From positions 62,001 to 126,000 of the forward strand of contig JANPIX010000001.1 of NCBI GenBank assembly GCA_031425195.1: 64,000 nucleotides of DNA. Direction: 5' to 3'. The notes beneath the pieces are model-generated. The model ran no database searches, had not been told where the DNA came from, and was given only the letters and a program-made list of their open reading frames with translations. This document shows positions 42,354-52,067 of this stretch, piece by piece. A program made the position numbers and the translations under genes. Source of the DNA: JANPIX01 sp031425195. Lineage in GTDB: Bacteria; Pseudomonadota; Alphaproteobacteria; Rhodobacterales; Rhodobacteraceae. Each line of letters opens with the position of its first letter. The first letter of the stretch is position 1.

Positions 42354-43724
42354 ATGAGTACAGATGGAATGATCGCCGGTGTCCGGCCCGACATCCTTGA
42401 CAGGTTTCGCGCCCGCGAAGTGGCGCGCTATGCCGCCGCGCGTCCCCGATCAAGGGCGGCGCTTGCGGCAGGGTCCGACGCGTGGCTGGACCGCGTGCCG
42501 ATGCACTGGATGACCGACTGGCCCCTGCCGTTTCCGATGCTCGTCGATCAGGCCAAAGGCGCGCGCCTCACCGACATTGACGGCATCGAGATTGACGATT
42601 TCTGTCTGGGCGATACCGGAAGCATGTTTGGCCATTCGCCGTCGCCCGTGGCAAAGGCCATCCGCCGCCAGGCGCGGCGCGGGCTGACTTACATGCTGCC
42701 GACCGAATCGGCGATGGCCGTGGGTGCGCTGCTGACCAACACTTTCGGCCACTTCCAATGGCAGGTGGCAACGACGGCAACCGATGCGAACCGCTTTGCG
42801 CTCCGCATCGCACGCGCGGTCACCGGGCGGCCCAAGGCTCTGGTCTTCAACGGCTGTTATCATGGCACCGTGGATGAAACGATGGTCACGCTGTCGGGGG
42901 GCCGAACCGTCAACCGGCCCGGCCTTTTGGGTCAGTTCGCAGATCTGACGGTGTCGGGCGTGTGTTGCGAATTCAACGATCTGGCGGGAGTTGAGGCCGC
43001 GTTGCAGCAGGGCGACGTGGCGGCGATTTTGACTGAGCCCGTGATGACGAATTCCTGCATGGTGCTGCCGCAGCCCGGCTTTCTGGAAGGGCTGCGCGCC
43101 CTCGCAACCCGGTATGGCGCCGTGCTGATGATCGACGAAACCCACACGATTTCCACCGGGCACGGCGGATATACACGCGTTCATGGCTTGCAGCCCGACA
43201 TGTTCATCGTCGGGAAATGCGTGGCAGGCGGCATACCAACCGCCGTCTGGGGCATGACTGACGACATTGCCGCGCGGTATCAGACGGCGAACACTGCCCG
43301 CCCGCCGGGACATTCCGGCATGGGGACCACGCTGTCGGCCAACCCGATGCAGTTTGCCTGTCTTGAGGCGACGCTGTCGCAGGTCATGACACCCCGGAAC
43401 CACGCCCATATGGAACGGGGGGCCGCCCGTCTTGCTGCGGGATTGGGCCGGGTCATCACCAAACGGGGCGCGCCATGGCATGTGGTGCGGGTTGGCGCGC
43501 GGGTTGAATTCATCTGCGCCCCCGGCCCCCTGACCAACGGCACCGAAGCAGCCCTTGCGCATGTGCCCGCCGTGGAAAGTGCTGTGCATATCGGGTTGTT
43601 GAACCGGGGCAGCCTGATTGCGCCGTTTCACAACATGATGCTGGTCAGCCCGGCCACCCGCAAGCACCAGATCGACCGGCTGATCGACGCCTTTGAAAAT
43701 GTGACCGAAAGCCTGTTTCCATGA
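42354..43724 (+). CDS. Class III aminotransferase (glutamate-1-semialdehyde aminomutase-like)
   Basis: A 456-residue PLP enzyme. FNGCYHGTVDET, IDETHTISTGHGG (cofactor Asp) and FIVGKCVAGGIPTAVWGM (Schiff-base Lys) are class III motifs. GSAM-like rather than GabT-like. GAAGG precedes the ATG by 9 bases. It overlaps the glutamine-synthetase-like gene by 4 bases. The substrate is unknown. In this setting it could aminate 4-guanidinobutanal from AruI or work on a downstream amine. Confidence 0.85.
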   Translation: MSTDGMIAGVRPDILDRFRAREVARYAAARPRSRAALAAGSDAWLDRVPMHWMTDWPLPFPMLVDQAKGARLTDIDGIEIDDFCLGDTGSMFGHSPSPVAKAIRRQARRGLTYMLPTESAMAVGALLTNTFGHFQWQVATTATDANRFALRIARAVTGRPKALVFNGCYHGTVDETMVTLSGGRTVNRPGLLGQFADLTVSGVCCEFNDLAGVEAALQQGDVAAILTEPVMTNSCMVLPQPGFLEGLRALATRYGAVLMIDETHTISTGHGGYTRVHGLQPDMFIVGKCVAGGIPTAVWGMTDDIAARYQTANTARPPGHSGMGTTLSANPMQFACLEATLSQVMTPRNHAHMERGAARLAAGLGRVITKRGAPWHVVRVGARVEFICAPGPLTNGTEAALAHVPAVESAVHIGLLNRGSLIAPFHNMMLVSPATRKHQIDRLIDAFENVTESLFP

Positions 43725-45121
43725 CCGACACATCACACCACAGCCCCTCGGGCTCCACCCCCGCCGAAGCCGAGGCGTTTCTTGCGGCCCACCCCGAGAT
43801 CGAGGCGTTCGATATCGTGCTGCATGACGCCAACGGCATAGGGCGCGGCAAGATTATCCGCCGCCATGAACTGACCGGCCTGTACAAAAGCGGCAGACAC
43901 CTGCCCATTTCCATCCTTGGGCTGGACATTTGCGGCGAAGATGTTCACGAAACCGGGCTGATCTGGGATCAGGGCGATGGCGATCTGCGCGCATGGCCGG
44001 TGCCCGGTTCGCTTGTGGCGCTGCACAACACGATGCCGCCGCGCGGCGAATTGTTGATGACGATGTACACGCTTGACGGGCAACCGATGATGTCGGACCC
44101 CCGGCATGTGCTGGCCCGACAGGCCGAGGTGATGGCTGCCGAAGGCTTGTATCCGTCTGCGGCCTTTGAGCTTGAATTCTTCCTTCTGGCACAGGACCGC
44201 GATGCGAACGGGCGTGTGCAACCCGCGCGCGACGTGCTTGACGGGCGGCCAAGCCGCAAGACCGAGGTTTATTCGGTTGACCATCTGCACGGCATGTTGC
44301 CCCTGTTCAGCGATATCTACGCGGGTGCGGCGAAGGCCGGGATCAATGCGGAAACGATGATTTCGGAATATGCGCCCGGCCAGTACGAACTGACCCTGCA
44401 CTACCGCACCGACGTTCTTGCCGCCGCTGACGACCTGATCCGGCTGAAACGCATCGTCCGCGCCCAGGCCCGCGCGCATGGGGTGACGGCCTGCTTCATG
44501 GCAAAACCGATCGAGGGGTATGCCGGGTCAGGAATGCATTTCCACGTCTCGCTTCTGAACCGCGTCGGGACCAATGTCTTTGTGGAAGAGGTGGAGGGGC
44601 AGTGGAACCCGGCCATCCTGCACGCCATGGGCGGCCTGCGTGACACGATGGGCGAGGCGATGCTGGTCTGGGCACCGCATGCCAATTCCTGGCGGCGGTT
44701 TGCCAATCAGTCCTATGCGCCGGTCAGCCCGACATGGGGGGTCAACAACCGTTCCGTCGCGTTGCGCATTCCTGCGGGCGACAAGGCGGCACGGCGGATC
44801 GAACATCGCCCGGCGGGCGTCGATGCGAATCCTTATCTGGTGGCGGCGACGGTGCTTGCCGGTGTCCGGCACGGGTTGGCGGGACAGATCGACCCCGGCC
44901 CCGAAACCACCGGCAATGGCTATGCCGATGTCCAGGCCGTGGCGACCATCCCGGTGGACTGGCGCAGCGCCATTGTTGCCGCACAAGGATCGGCGTTTCT
45001 GAAAGACGCGCTGGGTGCCGAGATGCACCGCACCTTTTGTGCCGTGAAAGCCGCCGAATATGCGCGGGTGGCGCGCACGATCAGCGAAGTCGACTACGAC
45101 CTGTATCTGCATACGGTCTGA
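43721..45121 (+). CDS. Glutamine synthetase-like gamma-glutamyl ligase (PuuA type)
   Basis: A 466-residue GS-fold ligase. Metal and ATP residues in AAFELEFFLL, ISEYAPGQYELTL, GSGMHFHVSL and NSWRRF; IEHRPAGVDANPYLVAA is the C-terminal active-site strand. The N-terminal extension and lack of an adenylylation loop place it with gamma-glutamylpolyamine synthetases rather than housekeeping GlnA. It would glutamylate an amine with ATP. Coupled to the aminotransferase, it suggests that an amine product is trapped as its gamma-glutamyl form. Confidence 0.85.
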   Translation: MTDTSHHSPSGSTPAEAEAFLAAHPEIEAFDIVLHDANGIGRGKIIRRHELTGLYKSGRHLPISILGLDICGEDVHETGLIWDQGDGDLRAWPVPGSLVALHNTMPPRGELLMTMYTLDGQPMMSDPRHVLARQAEVMAAEGLYPSAAFELEFFLLAQDRDANGRVQPARDVLDGRPSRKTEVYSVDHLHGMLPLFSDIYAGAAKAGINAETMISEYAPGQYELTLHYRTDVLAAADDLIRLKRIVRAQARAHGVTACFMAKPIEGYAGSGMHFHVSLLNRVGTNVFVEEVEGQWNPAILHAMGGLRDTMGEAMLVWAPHANSWRRFANQSYAPVSPTWGVNNRSVALRIPAGDKAARRIEHRPAGVDANPYLVAATVLAGVRHGLAGQIDPGPETTGNGYADVQAVATIPVDWRSAIVAAQGSAFLKDALGAEMHRTFCAVKAAEYARVARTISEVDYDLYLHTV

Positions 45122-45202
45122 GCTAAGGTCATCAGGGCGGGGGGCGAGGACAACGCGATAACCATGCCCAGCATGCCTGTGAGGAAGCCGCGGGCAATTG
45201 GA

Positions 45203-46816
45203 TCAGCGCAGATCCTGCGCCATCAATTCCGCCCCGCGCCAGCCGATCATCATCGCGGGGGCATTCGTGTTGCCGCCGATCAGCGTCGGAAAGCTTGACG
45301 CGTCGATCACGCGCAGGCCCCGGATGCCATGCACCCGAAGCCGCGCATCCGTGACGGACGTGGTTGCATCCGTGCCCATGCGGCAAGTGCAGCTTGGATG
45401 ATAGACGGTGCCCGACCGCCGACGGAAATCGTCGATCAGATCAGCATCAGATGTGATTTGCGGGCCGGGGCGCAGTTCCCTGTCGATCAGGCGGGACAGG
45501 GACGGTTGCGCTGCAAGGTGCCGCAGGAATTTCACGGCCAGCAGCATCTCGGACACGTCATGGTTGGTGGAAAACGCATTGGCGGTGATTGTCGGATGTG
45601 TGCGGGGATCGGCGCTTTTGATCCGGATATGGCCCCGGCTTGTCGGGCGGCAGTTCGACAGGCCCAGCGACATGCCGGGGAATGGATCGGGCGTCAGAAC
45701 AGGCCGCTCTCCCACGCGCGGGACAAGGGTTGAAAACGCCTGCATGTACAGCTGCATGTTGGGGCGTTCCAGTTGCGGACTGGTGCGGAAAAAGCCGCCC
45801 CCGTGATTGATGGACTTGGCCAAAGGCCCGCCACCGCCAAGCAGATATTGCAACCCGGCACGCAATTTGCCCCACCAGGGACGAAGCGCCTGATTGTAGG
45901 TGGGCACCTTCATCTGCCAGGTGTAATTGATACCCTGGTGATCATTCAGATGGTCGCCCACGTTTGGATTGTCGACCCGCACCGCAATGCCGTGTGTCTG
46001 CAACAACGCCCCCGGACCGATGCCCGAAAGCTGAAGAAGCTGGGGCGAATTGATCGCACCGCCCGACAGAACCACCTCGGCCCGGGCCGTCAGGCGGTGG
46101 GTCTGACCGCCCTTCTGGTATTCCACCCCGACAGCCCGCCCCTGTTCGATCAGGACGCGGGTGACCAACGCCTGTGTGATGACGCGCAGGTTGTGCCGCC
46201 GCATCGCCGGGCGCAGGAAGGCCCGCGCGGCCGAGTTCCGGCGGGCATTTCGGATGGTCATCTGATAGGGGCCGGCCCCTTCCTGAACCGCGCCGTTAAA
46301 GTCGGCGTTGAAAGGAAGCCCCGCCTCGCCGCAGGCTGCGACATAGCTGTCCACAAGGGGATGCAACCCGCTGCGATTGGCCGAAATGAACAAAGGCCCG
46401 CCAGCACCGCGCCACGCGTCTGAACCCGCCTCGTTGTCTTCCATGGCGCGGTAGGCGGGCAGCACGTCCGTCCAGCCCCAACCGGGCACCGCAGCACCCC
46501 AATCGTCATAGTCGCCCTTGTGTCCGCGAATATAGACCATCGCGTTGATCGACGACGATCCGCCCAGCAGTTTGCCGCGCGGCCAATGGTCTTGCTGCCC
46601 GGCAAGCCCGGGGTCGGGTTCCGTCTTGTAAAGCCAGTTGACGGCGGGATCGTAGAACAGCTTGCCATAACCCAAAGGCAGTGCCACGAAAAACCGGCGG
46701 TCGGTTCCGCCCGCCTCGATCAGCGTCACGCGGAGGTTCGGGTTCGCGCTCAGCCGGTTCGCAAGCACACAGCCGGCAGAGCCTGCGCCGACGATGATGA
46801 TATCCGTTTCGTCCAA
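45203..46816 (-). CDS. GMC-family FAD oxidoreductase (choline dehydrogenase-like)
   Basis: A ~537-residue flavoenzyme. FAD motif IIVGAGSAGCVLANRL, GMC signatures KLLGGSSSINAMVYIRGH and GGAINSPQLLQLSGIG, catalytic His in TVYHPSCTCRMG and Asn/His region in GGNTNAPAMMIGWRGAEL. The start is probably TTG 46816 (GGGGGA 5 bases upstream, then DETDIIIVGAG); GTG 46855 is the longer option. It follows rhaK by 85 bases on the same strand, so it may be the last gene of the rhamnose operon, oxidising a sugar or alcohol; a choline substrate is not shown. Confidence 0.86.
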   Translation of the reverse strand: MDETDIIIVGAGSAGCVLANRLSANPNLRVTLIEAGGTDRRFFVALPLGYGKLFYDPAVNWLYKTEPDPGLAGQQDHWPRGKLLGGSSSINAMVYIRGHKGDYDDWGAAVPGWGWTDVLPAYRAMEDNEAGSDAWRGAGGPLFISANRSGLHPLVDSYVAACGEAGLPFNADFNGAVQEGAGPYQMTIRNARRNSAARAFLRPAMRRHNLRVITQALVTRVLIEQGRAVGVEYQKGGQTHRLTARAEVVLSGGAINSPQLLQLSGIGPGALLQTHGIAVRVDNPNVGDHLNDHQGINYTWQMKVPTYNQALRPWWGKLRAGLQYLLGGGGPLAKSINHGGGFFRTSPQLERPNMQLYMQAFSTLVPRVGERPVLTPDPFPGMSLGLSNCRPTSRGHIRIKSADPRTHPTITANAFSTNHDVSEMLLAVKFLRHLAAQPSLSRLIDRELRPGPQITSDADLIDDFRRRSGTVYHPSCTCRMGTDATTSVTDARLRVHGIRGLRVIDASSFPTLIGGNTNAPAMMIGWRGAELMAQDLR

Positions 46817-46901
46817 TCGATCCCCCGGTTTTGGGGTAACTATCGCGAATGGCACGGTTCATGGTCACGGATTTGCGACAACTGCGGGTCGCATTTGCAA
46901 A

Positions 46902-48278
46902 CTAGTCGTGCTGTGGCGCGGTGGTCAGCGCTTGCCATACCTGCGCATACCGCAGAAGGCGGGGGTCTGGCGGGCGGGATGGTTCGGCATCCGCAGCGTA
47001 AGCCGGGCTGTTCGTTGCGGGTTCGAAAAGCAGCGCGGCACCTATGGCCGTTCCAGTCCGCGACGCCGATGCTATGACGGCCCGCCCGGTGACGGCCCCC
47101 AGCATGGTGGTGAACCACGGGTTCGCCGCGAACGGGCCTTCGATGATCGACGGGCCGCTGGCCCCGATCTGCGACAGGCATTCCGCTGTCATAAGGGCGA
47201 GGTAGTACCCCAATGCAACCTCGGTTTCACTGTCATCGGCAGGTGGCACGGCCCATCGCGCGCGTTGCCCCTGAAAGGGGCCGCTGTCCGGCACCACAGC
47301 GGGCAAAAGCATGACATCGCGGGCCAGCACACGGTCGGCGTCGGCGGTGGTGGCCGTGGCCTGCAGACCCGTGCGCATCAATTCGTATTCCCGTCCCCCC
47401 ATGAAGCGTGCGGATGGCACCGGGTCACCCTGCGCATTTACGTTAATGAGCGTATCGCGGGCCGGGTCCAGCAGCGTGGCGGTATTGCCCACGGCCATCG
47501 CGATCACCCAGGTGCCTGTGGAAACGACGGCGAAAGGTGCCGCCCGGTCAATCAGATGCGGCAGCAGCGACGCGTTGCTGTCATGGATGCCGCACAGAAC
47601 GGGGGTGCTATCGGGCAATCCGGTCGCCGCCGAAACCTCCTGTGATACTTGCCCCAAGACCGCGCCCGGTTTGCGCGGTGCCGCGATCTTGCCGCCCAGA
47701 CCCAATCGATCCGGCAAGGATGAGAATCTGCTCTGATGCGGGTTCCACAGGTCTGTATGACAGCCGAGCGATGTGACATCGGTGGCGAATTCCCCTGTCA
47801 GCCGGAACGCCCAATATTGCGGCCAAGTCACCAGATGCGCGGTGCGGCCCGCCAAAGTCGGGTCATTCTGCAATTGCCAGAACAGTTGCGCCCCAAGGTT
47901 CAGCCCCATCGGCAGGGCGGGCGATCCGGTTTCGGCAAAGGGCGGGCGTATCTTGTCATAGGCCGCCCGCGTCTGATCAGGACCGACGAATTCATAGTCC
48001 ATCACCGGCGCCGCAAGACTGCCATCCGCCGTCAGCAAGGCCGCACAGGCGCCGTGTGTGGTAACCGAAATGCCGTCAATGCCATGCTCTGCCTGAAACC
48101 CACGCAGTCCGTGGGTCAGAAAGTCCCAGATCGCCACACTGTCGAAATGCGGATAGGGCGGGCCAGAAAGCACCACGTTGGGGCGGGTGCTAACCGCAAG
48201 TTCGGACCGTGCCGCAAGATCGACCAAGGCCAGTTTCACATTCGTCTTGCCAATGTCGAGAACGGCAATGTGGGTCAT
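46902..48278 (-). CDS. rhaK: L-rhamnose/rhamnulose kinase, FGGY family
   Basis: A 458-residue FGGY kinase. IAVLDIGKTNVKLALVD is the N-terminal phosphate loop, CGIHDSNASLLPHL and FAVVSTGTWVIAM form the ATP region. In the rhizobial-type rhaRSTPQUK locus RhaK phosphorylates rhamnose or rhamnulose and is also needed for uptake. The gene order here matches that locus exactly. ATG 48278 overlaps rhaU by 4 bases. Confidence 0.88.
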   Translation of the reverse strand: MTHIAVLDIGKTNVKLALVDLAARSELAVSTRPNVVLSGPPYPHFDSVAIWDFLTHGLRGFQAEHGIDGISVTTHGACAALLTADGSLAAPVMDYEFVGPDQTRAAYDKIRPPFAETGSPALPMGLNLGAQLFWQLQNDPTLAGRTAHLVTWPQYWAFRLTGEFATDVTSLGCHTDLWNPHQSRFSSLPDRLGLGGKIAAPRKPGAVLGQVSQEVSAATGLPDSTPVLCGIHDSNASLLPHLIDRAAPFAVVSTGTWVIAMAVGNTATLLDPARDTLINVNAQGDPVPSARFMGGREYELMRTGLQATATTADADRVLARDVMLLPAVVPDSGPFQGQRARWAVPPADDSETEVALGYYLALMTAECLSQIGASGPSIIEGPFAANPWFTTMLGAVTGRAVIASASRTGTAIGAALLFEPATNSPAYAADAEPSRPPDPRLLRYAQVWQALTTAPQHD

Positions 48279-48592
48279 GGCATATGGAACATCGGGATCA
48301 GCGGCTTTGCCACAGGCTCGCCCCCGTCATGCGTCTGCATGATGTCGGCCATATGCGCCCACCACCGCTGCATCACCGGATGGCGGGGCAGATCGTCCAT
48401 CCCGTTCGGGTCTGTACGCGTCATAAGACCGAACAGGGTGTTCGTGTCCGGGTCCAGATGGATCGTGTAATCGCTGATACCCGCGCTCTGCAAAAGGACC
48501 ACCAGTTCGGGCCAGATGGCATCATGCCTGCGGCGATATTCATCGGCCATTCCGGGGTGAAGGTGCATGATGAAGGCGTGTTTGGACATCAT
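48275..48592 (-). CDS. rhaU: L-rhamnose mutarotase
   Basis: A 105-residue ferredoxin-like dimer subunit. Family pattern KHAFIMHLHPGMADEYRRRHDAIWPEL, ISDYTIHLDPDTNTLF and PVMQRWWAHMADIM, with the catalytic His and Trp pair. Interconverts rhamnose anomers. Two tandem ATGs (48592 and 48589) overlap the rhaQ stop; coupled at both ends. Confidence 0.93.
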   Translation of the reverse strand: MMSKHAFIMHLHPGMADEYRRRHDAIWPELVVLLQSAGISDYTIHLDPDTNTLFGLMTRTDPNGMDDLPRHPVMQRWWAHMADIMQTHDGGEPVAKPLIPMFHMP

Positions 48593-49572
48593 TTCCTCTG
48601 CAGCAGGCGGGGCACGGCGATCACGCCAATCAGCAAAAGCCCCAGAAAGATCGACATGACGATACCGGGAACATTCAGCAGACCAAAGCCGAAGGTCACA
48701 AGCCCCATGATGAACGCGGCCAGAACCACCCCCGGTATGCTACCAGACCCGCCGAGGATGCTGATACCGCCCAGCACGACCATCGTGACCACCTCCAGTT
48801 CCATTCCCATCGCAATGGACGGGCGGGTGGAACCAAGCCGCGATGTCAGGCAGACGGCGGCAATACCGCTCATCACGCCGGTCAGAAGGAACAGGGTAAA
48901 CCGAACCCGATTGACACGGATGCCCGAAAAAAGTGCGGCGGTCGGGTTGTTGCCAATGGCAAAAACCACGCGACCAAAGCTCGTCCGGTGCAGCAAAATA
49001 CAGTAGAACACGGCAAAGATGGCGAACAGCACGAGTTCAAAGCTGAACACCCACCAGACATAGCCCTGCCCGAAATACGCAAAAGACTTCGGATAGCCGG
49101 TAAAAGCCTGATCCCCCAGAATGATATAGCTGATGCCACGAAACAGACTCATCGTGCCGATGGTCACGACGATCGATGGCAGGCCCATCCCGGCCACGAA
49201 GAACCCGTTCACCGCACCGCACAACAGGCCGGTTGCGATCCCCGTGGCAACAAGAACCGGCGTATCGAACCCCGCCGCCATCGCAAGACCCATCGCCGTC
49301 GAGGCCAGCGCAATGATGGACGCCACCGACAGGTCGATATCGCCCGCGATGATCAGCATGGCCATGGCAAAGGCAATCATCGCCTTTTCCGTAAAGTTGA
49401 AGGTGGCGTCCGACAGGTTCCACGCATTCAGAAAGTAGGGCGATGCAAAGGAATTGATCAGAAACACCGCAACGAAGACCACCAGAAGCAATGCTTCCCA
49501 TGACCGCAGGGCGCGCGACAGGGGGCTGCTCAGCCGGTCAGGCAGGTGCCGGGGGGTGGACAGGTCGGTCAT
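48589..49572 (-). CDS. rhaQ: Rhamnose ABC transporter permease
   Basis: A 327-residue RbsC-type permease (branched/sugar permease family) with about ten hydrophobic segments, including MLIIAGDIDLSVASIIALAS and GLPSIVVTIGTMSLFRGISYI, the conserved AraH/RbsC motifs. Overlaps rhaP and rhaU by 4 bases. Second of two permeases in the operon. Confidence 0.9.
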   Translation of the reverse strand: MTDLSTPRHLPDRLSSPLSRALRSWEALLLVVFVAVFLINSFASPYFLNAWNLSDATFNFTEKAMIAFAMAMLIIAGDIDLSVASIIALASTAMGLAMAAGFDTPVLVATGIATGLLCGAVNGFFVAGMGLPSIVVTIGTMSLFRGISYIILGDQAFTGYPKSFAYFGQGYVWWVFSFELVLFAIFAVFYCILLHRTSFGRVVFAIGNNPTAALFSGIRVNRVRFTLFLLTGVMSGIAAVCLTSRLGSTRPSIAMGMELEVVTMVVLGGISILGGSGSIPGVVLAAFIMGLVTFGFGLLNVPGIVMSIFLGLLLIGVIAVPRLLQRK

Positions 49573-50537
49573 GCAACCTCGGCTGATTTGAGGATGATCT
49601 TGCCTTTGGCACGGGACTGCGTCGCGTTGAACGATACGGCAATCAGAATGGCGGTGCCCGAAATCGCCATCTGCCAGAACGGCGATATGCCAACCACGGG
49701 CAGCGCGTTCTTGATGACGCCGATGAACACAGCCCCCAGCACGGCACCGCCGACCGACCCCATGCCGCCCGCGATGGAGATGCCGCCGATCACACAGGCC
49801 GCGACCACATCAAGTTCAAACCCGCCCGCGATATCGACATAGGCCACGGCATAGCGCGCCACCCAAAGATAGCCCGTCAGACCCGCCAAAGCGCCCGAGA
49901 TGACAAAGGCCGCGCATTGCGTCCGCCCCACGTTGATCCCCGCATAGACGGCGGCGTGCGGGTTGCCACCCACGGCGAAAAAAGCGCGGCCCAGCGCCGT
50001 GCGCGTCATGACCACGGCAAAGATGCCAATGATGGCAATCGCGATCCACGACATCACCGGCAGGCCCAGAATAACCTCGCGTGGCAAGGCCTTGAACCCG
50101 GAAGACATTTCGTGCGCGTTCACCCACTTGCCGTCGGTCATCACGAATATGATGCCCCGGAAAATCGTCATCGTGCCCAATGTCACCACAATGGACGGGA
50201 TGCCCACTTTCCAGACCAGCACACCGTTGATGAACCCAAGCGCCGCACCCAAGGCAACGGCGGCCACCAGGATCAGCGGCAAGGGCACGCCAGCCCCGTT
50301 CAACAACGCGCAGACCATCCCCGTCAGGGCAAGGTTCGCCGCAACGGAAAGGTCGATGCACTTTGTCAGGATGACGATCATCTGCCCGATGGCCAGAATG
50401 ATCAGCGGGGTCGTGTCATTGAACACGCTGACCAGATTTGCCGGGACCACGAAGGCCGGAAAGCGGAAGGCGATGCCGACGGTCAGCACGATGATCACCG
50501 CCGCCAGCAGGGCCTCGCGCGATTTCAACAGGGTCAT
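49569..50537 (-). CDS. rhaP: Rhamnose ABC transporter permease
   Basis: A 322-residue RbsC-type permease. MIVILTKCIDLSVAANLALTGM and GIPSIVVTLGTMTIFRGIIFV match the same motifs as RhaQ, so the two probably form a heterodimeric channel. The stop-start overlaps (4 bases) with rhaT and rhaQ show tight coupling. Confidence 0.9.
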   Translation of the reverse strand: MTLLKSREALLAAVIIVLTVGIAFRFPAFVVPANLVSVFNDTTPLIILAIGQMIVILTKCIDLSVAANLALTGMVCALLNGAGVPLPLILVAAVALGAALGFINGVLVWKVGIPSIVVTLGTMTIFRGIIFVMTDGKWVNAHEMSSGFKALPREVILGLPVMSWIAIAIIGIFAVVMTRTALGRAFFAVGGNPHAAVYAGINVGRTQCAAFVISGALAGLTGYLWVARYAVAYVDIAGGFELDVVAACVIGGISIAGGMGSVGGAVLGAVFIGVIKNALPVVGISPFWQMAISGTAILIAVSFNATQSRAKGKIILKSAEVA

Positions 50538-52030
50538 GCCGCCTCTCCAATGCCCGCGGCCGCCCGGACGAGCCGTTCCGGCGTCATGTCATCACCGGTG
50601 ACTTCGGCCACGATCCGCCCTTCGCGCATCACGATCACGCGGTCGGACATTCCAAGCACCTCGGGAATTTCGCTGCTGACCATGATGACGGCAAGGCCCG
50701 CCGCTGCCAGTTCCGCCATGAATTCGTGGACAGCAGCCTTTGACCCGATGTCGATGCCTTTGGTTGGTTCATCAAGGATGATCACACGCGGCCTGGTGGC
50801 AAGCCATTTCGCGATCACCACTTTCTGCTGGTTGCCGCCCGACAACAGCCCCACATCCTGATCCAGACTGGCCGCCCGCAGATCAAGCCGCCGGGTATAG
50901 TCCCGCGCCAGACGGAATTCCTCGGCAAGGCGCAGAAACCCGTGGCGGGATGTGCGCGACAGGGAGGGCAGCGTCACATTCTGAAAGATCGGCAATCCCT
51001 TGACCGCGCCCTGCTTGCCCCGGTCTTCGGGCACATAGACGATGCCCGCCGCAATCGCGTCACTGGTCGACCGGATCACGCGAACCTTGCCATCGATCTT
51101 GCACGCACCCTTTGACGGTTGACCAATGCCGAACAGTGATTGCATCACCTCGGACCGGCCCGCCCCGACGAGCCCGTAAAAACCAAGGATCTCGCCCCGG
51201 TGCAGGGTAAATCCGATGTCGGCAAATTCAGTCGGGTGGCAATAGCCCGCCACGGTAAAGACAGGCGCGCCGATGTCGGGTTTGCGCGCTGGGAAAATGT
51301 GATCCACGGCGCGCCCGACCATAAGCTGCACCAGCGCCGCTTCGGTAACGTCGCCGATGGCCCCGTCGCCCACAATCTCGCCATCGCGGAACACAGTATA
51401 ACGGTCTGCAATGCGAAAGATCTCGTCGAACTTGTGGCTGATGAACAGGATCGCCTTGCCCTGCGCTTTCAATGTTTCGATCAGGTCGTAAAGTTCGTGG
51501 ATTTCCTTGTAGGACAGGGCCGCTGTCGGCTCGTCCATCACCACCACGCGGGCATCCACCGAAAGCGCGCGGGCGATGGCGACCATGTGGCGCGACGCGA
51601 TACCAAGGTCGCGCAGGCGAGCGTCGGGTGACAGGTTTGACTTGATGCTGTCTAAAAGACGCCGCGCCCCGCTGCGCATCGCTTTCCAGTCGATCAGGCC
51701 GAACCGCCCGCGCGGCGCATGGCCAAGCCAGATGTTTTCCGCCACAGTCAGATCGTCGAACAGCACGGTTTCCTGATGAATGGCAGTGACGCCCGCCTGT
51801 GACGCGGCCTCGGGCGAGGCGAATTTCGTGGCGGCACCGTCAACCCGGATTACCCCATCGTCTGGTTGATAGATGCCGGTCAGAACCTTGACGATGGTGG
51901 ATTTGCCCGCACCGTTCTCCCCCACAAGTGCGGTGACCTGACCCGGATAAAGATCAAGGTGCACCCCGGACAAGGCCTTCACTCCGGGGAATGACTTGGA
52001 AATGCCGCGCAGCGACAAGACGGGTTCCAT
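50534..52030 (-). CDS. rhaT: Rhamnose ABC transporter ATPase, double-domain
   Basis: A 498-residue tandem ATPase of the RbsA/XylG type. The N-half has Walker A GENGAGKST, and Walker B VVVMDEPTAAL. The C-half has a degenerate P-loop region GLVGAGRSEVMQ, a full signature LLSGGNQQKVVIAKWLA and Walker B VIILDEPTKGID. ATG 52030 is chosen; a longer frame to 52111 runs through the rhaS terminator and is rejected. It lies 93 bases after rhaS. Confidence 0.93.
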   Translation of the reverse strand: MEPVLSLRGISKSFPGVKALSGVHLDLYPGQVTALVGENGAGKSTIVKVLTGIYQPDDGVIRVDGAATKFASPEAASQAGVTAIHQETVLFDDLTVAENIWLGHAPRGRFGLIDWKAMRSGARRLLDSIKSNLSPDARLRDLGIASRHMVAIARALSVDARVVVMDEPTAALSYKEIHELYDLIETLKAQGKAILFISHKFDEIFRIADRYTVFRDGEIVGDGAIGDVTEAALVQLMVGRAVDHIFPARKPDIGAPVFTVAGYCHPTEFADIGFTLHRGEILGFYGLVGAGRSEVMQSLFGIGQPSKGACKIDGKVRVIRSTSDAIAAGIVYVPEDRGKQGAVKGLPIFQNVTLPSLSRTSRHGFLRLAEEFRLARDYTRRLDLRAASLDQDVGLLSGGNQQKVVIAKWLATRPRVIILDEPTKGIDIGSKAAVHEFMAELAAAGLAVIMVSSEIPEVLGMSDRVIVMREGRIVAEVTGDDMTPERLVRAAAGIGEAA

Positions 52031-52067
52031 GGCGATGCCTTTGGATCGGGGACAAGTCGGGTCGGTG

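Noticed and set aside
49917..50861. 314-codon plus frame over the rha permease and ATPase genes
   Set aside because: Charged and His-rich shadow of membrane-protein genes on the other strand.
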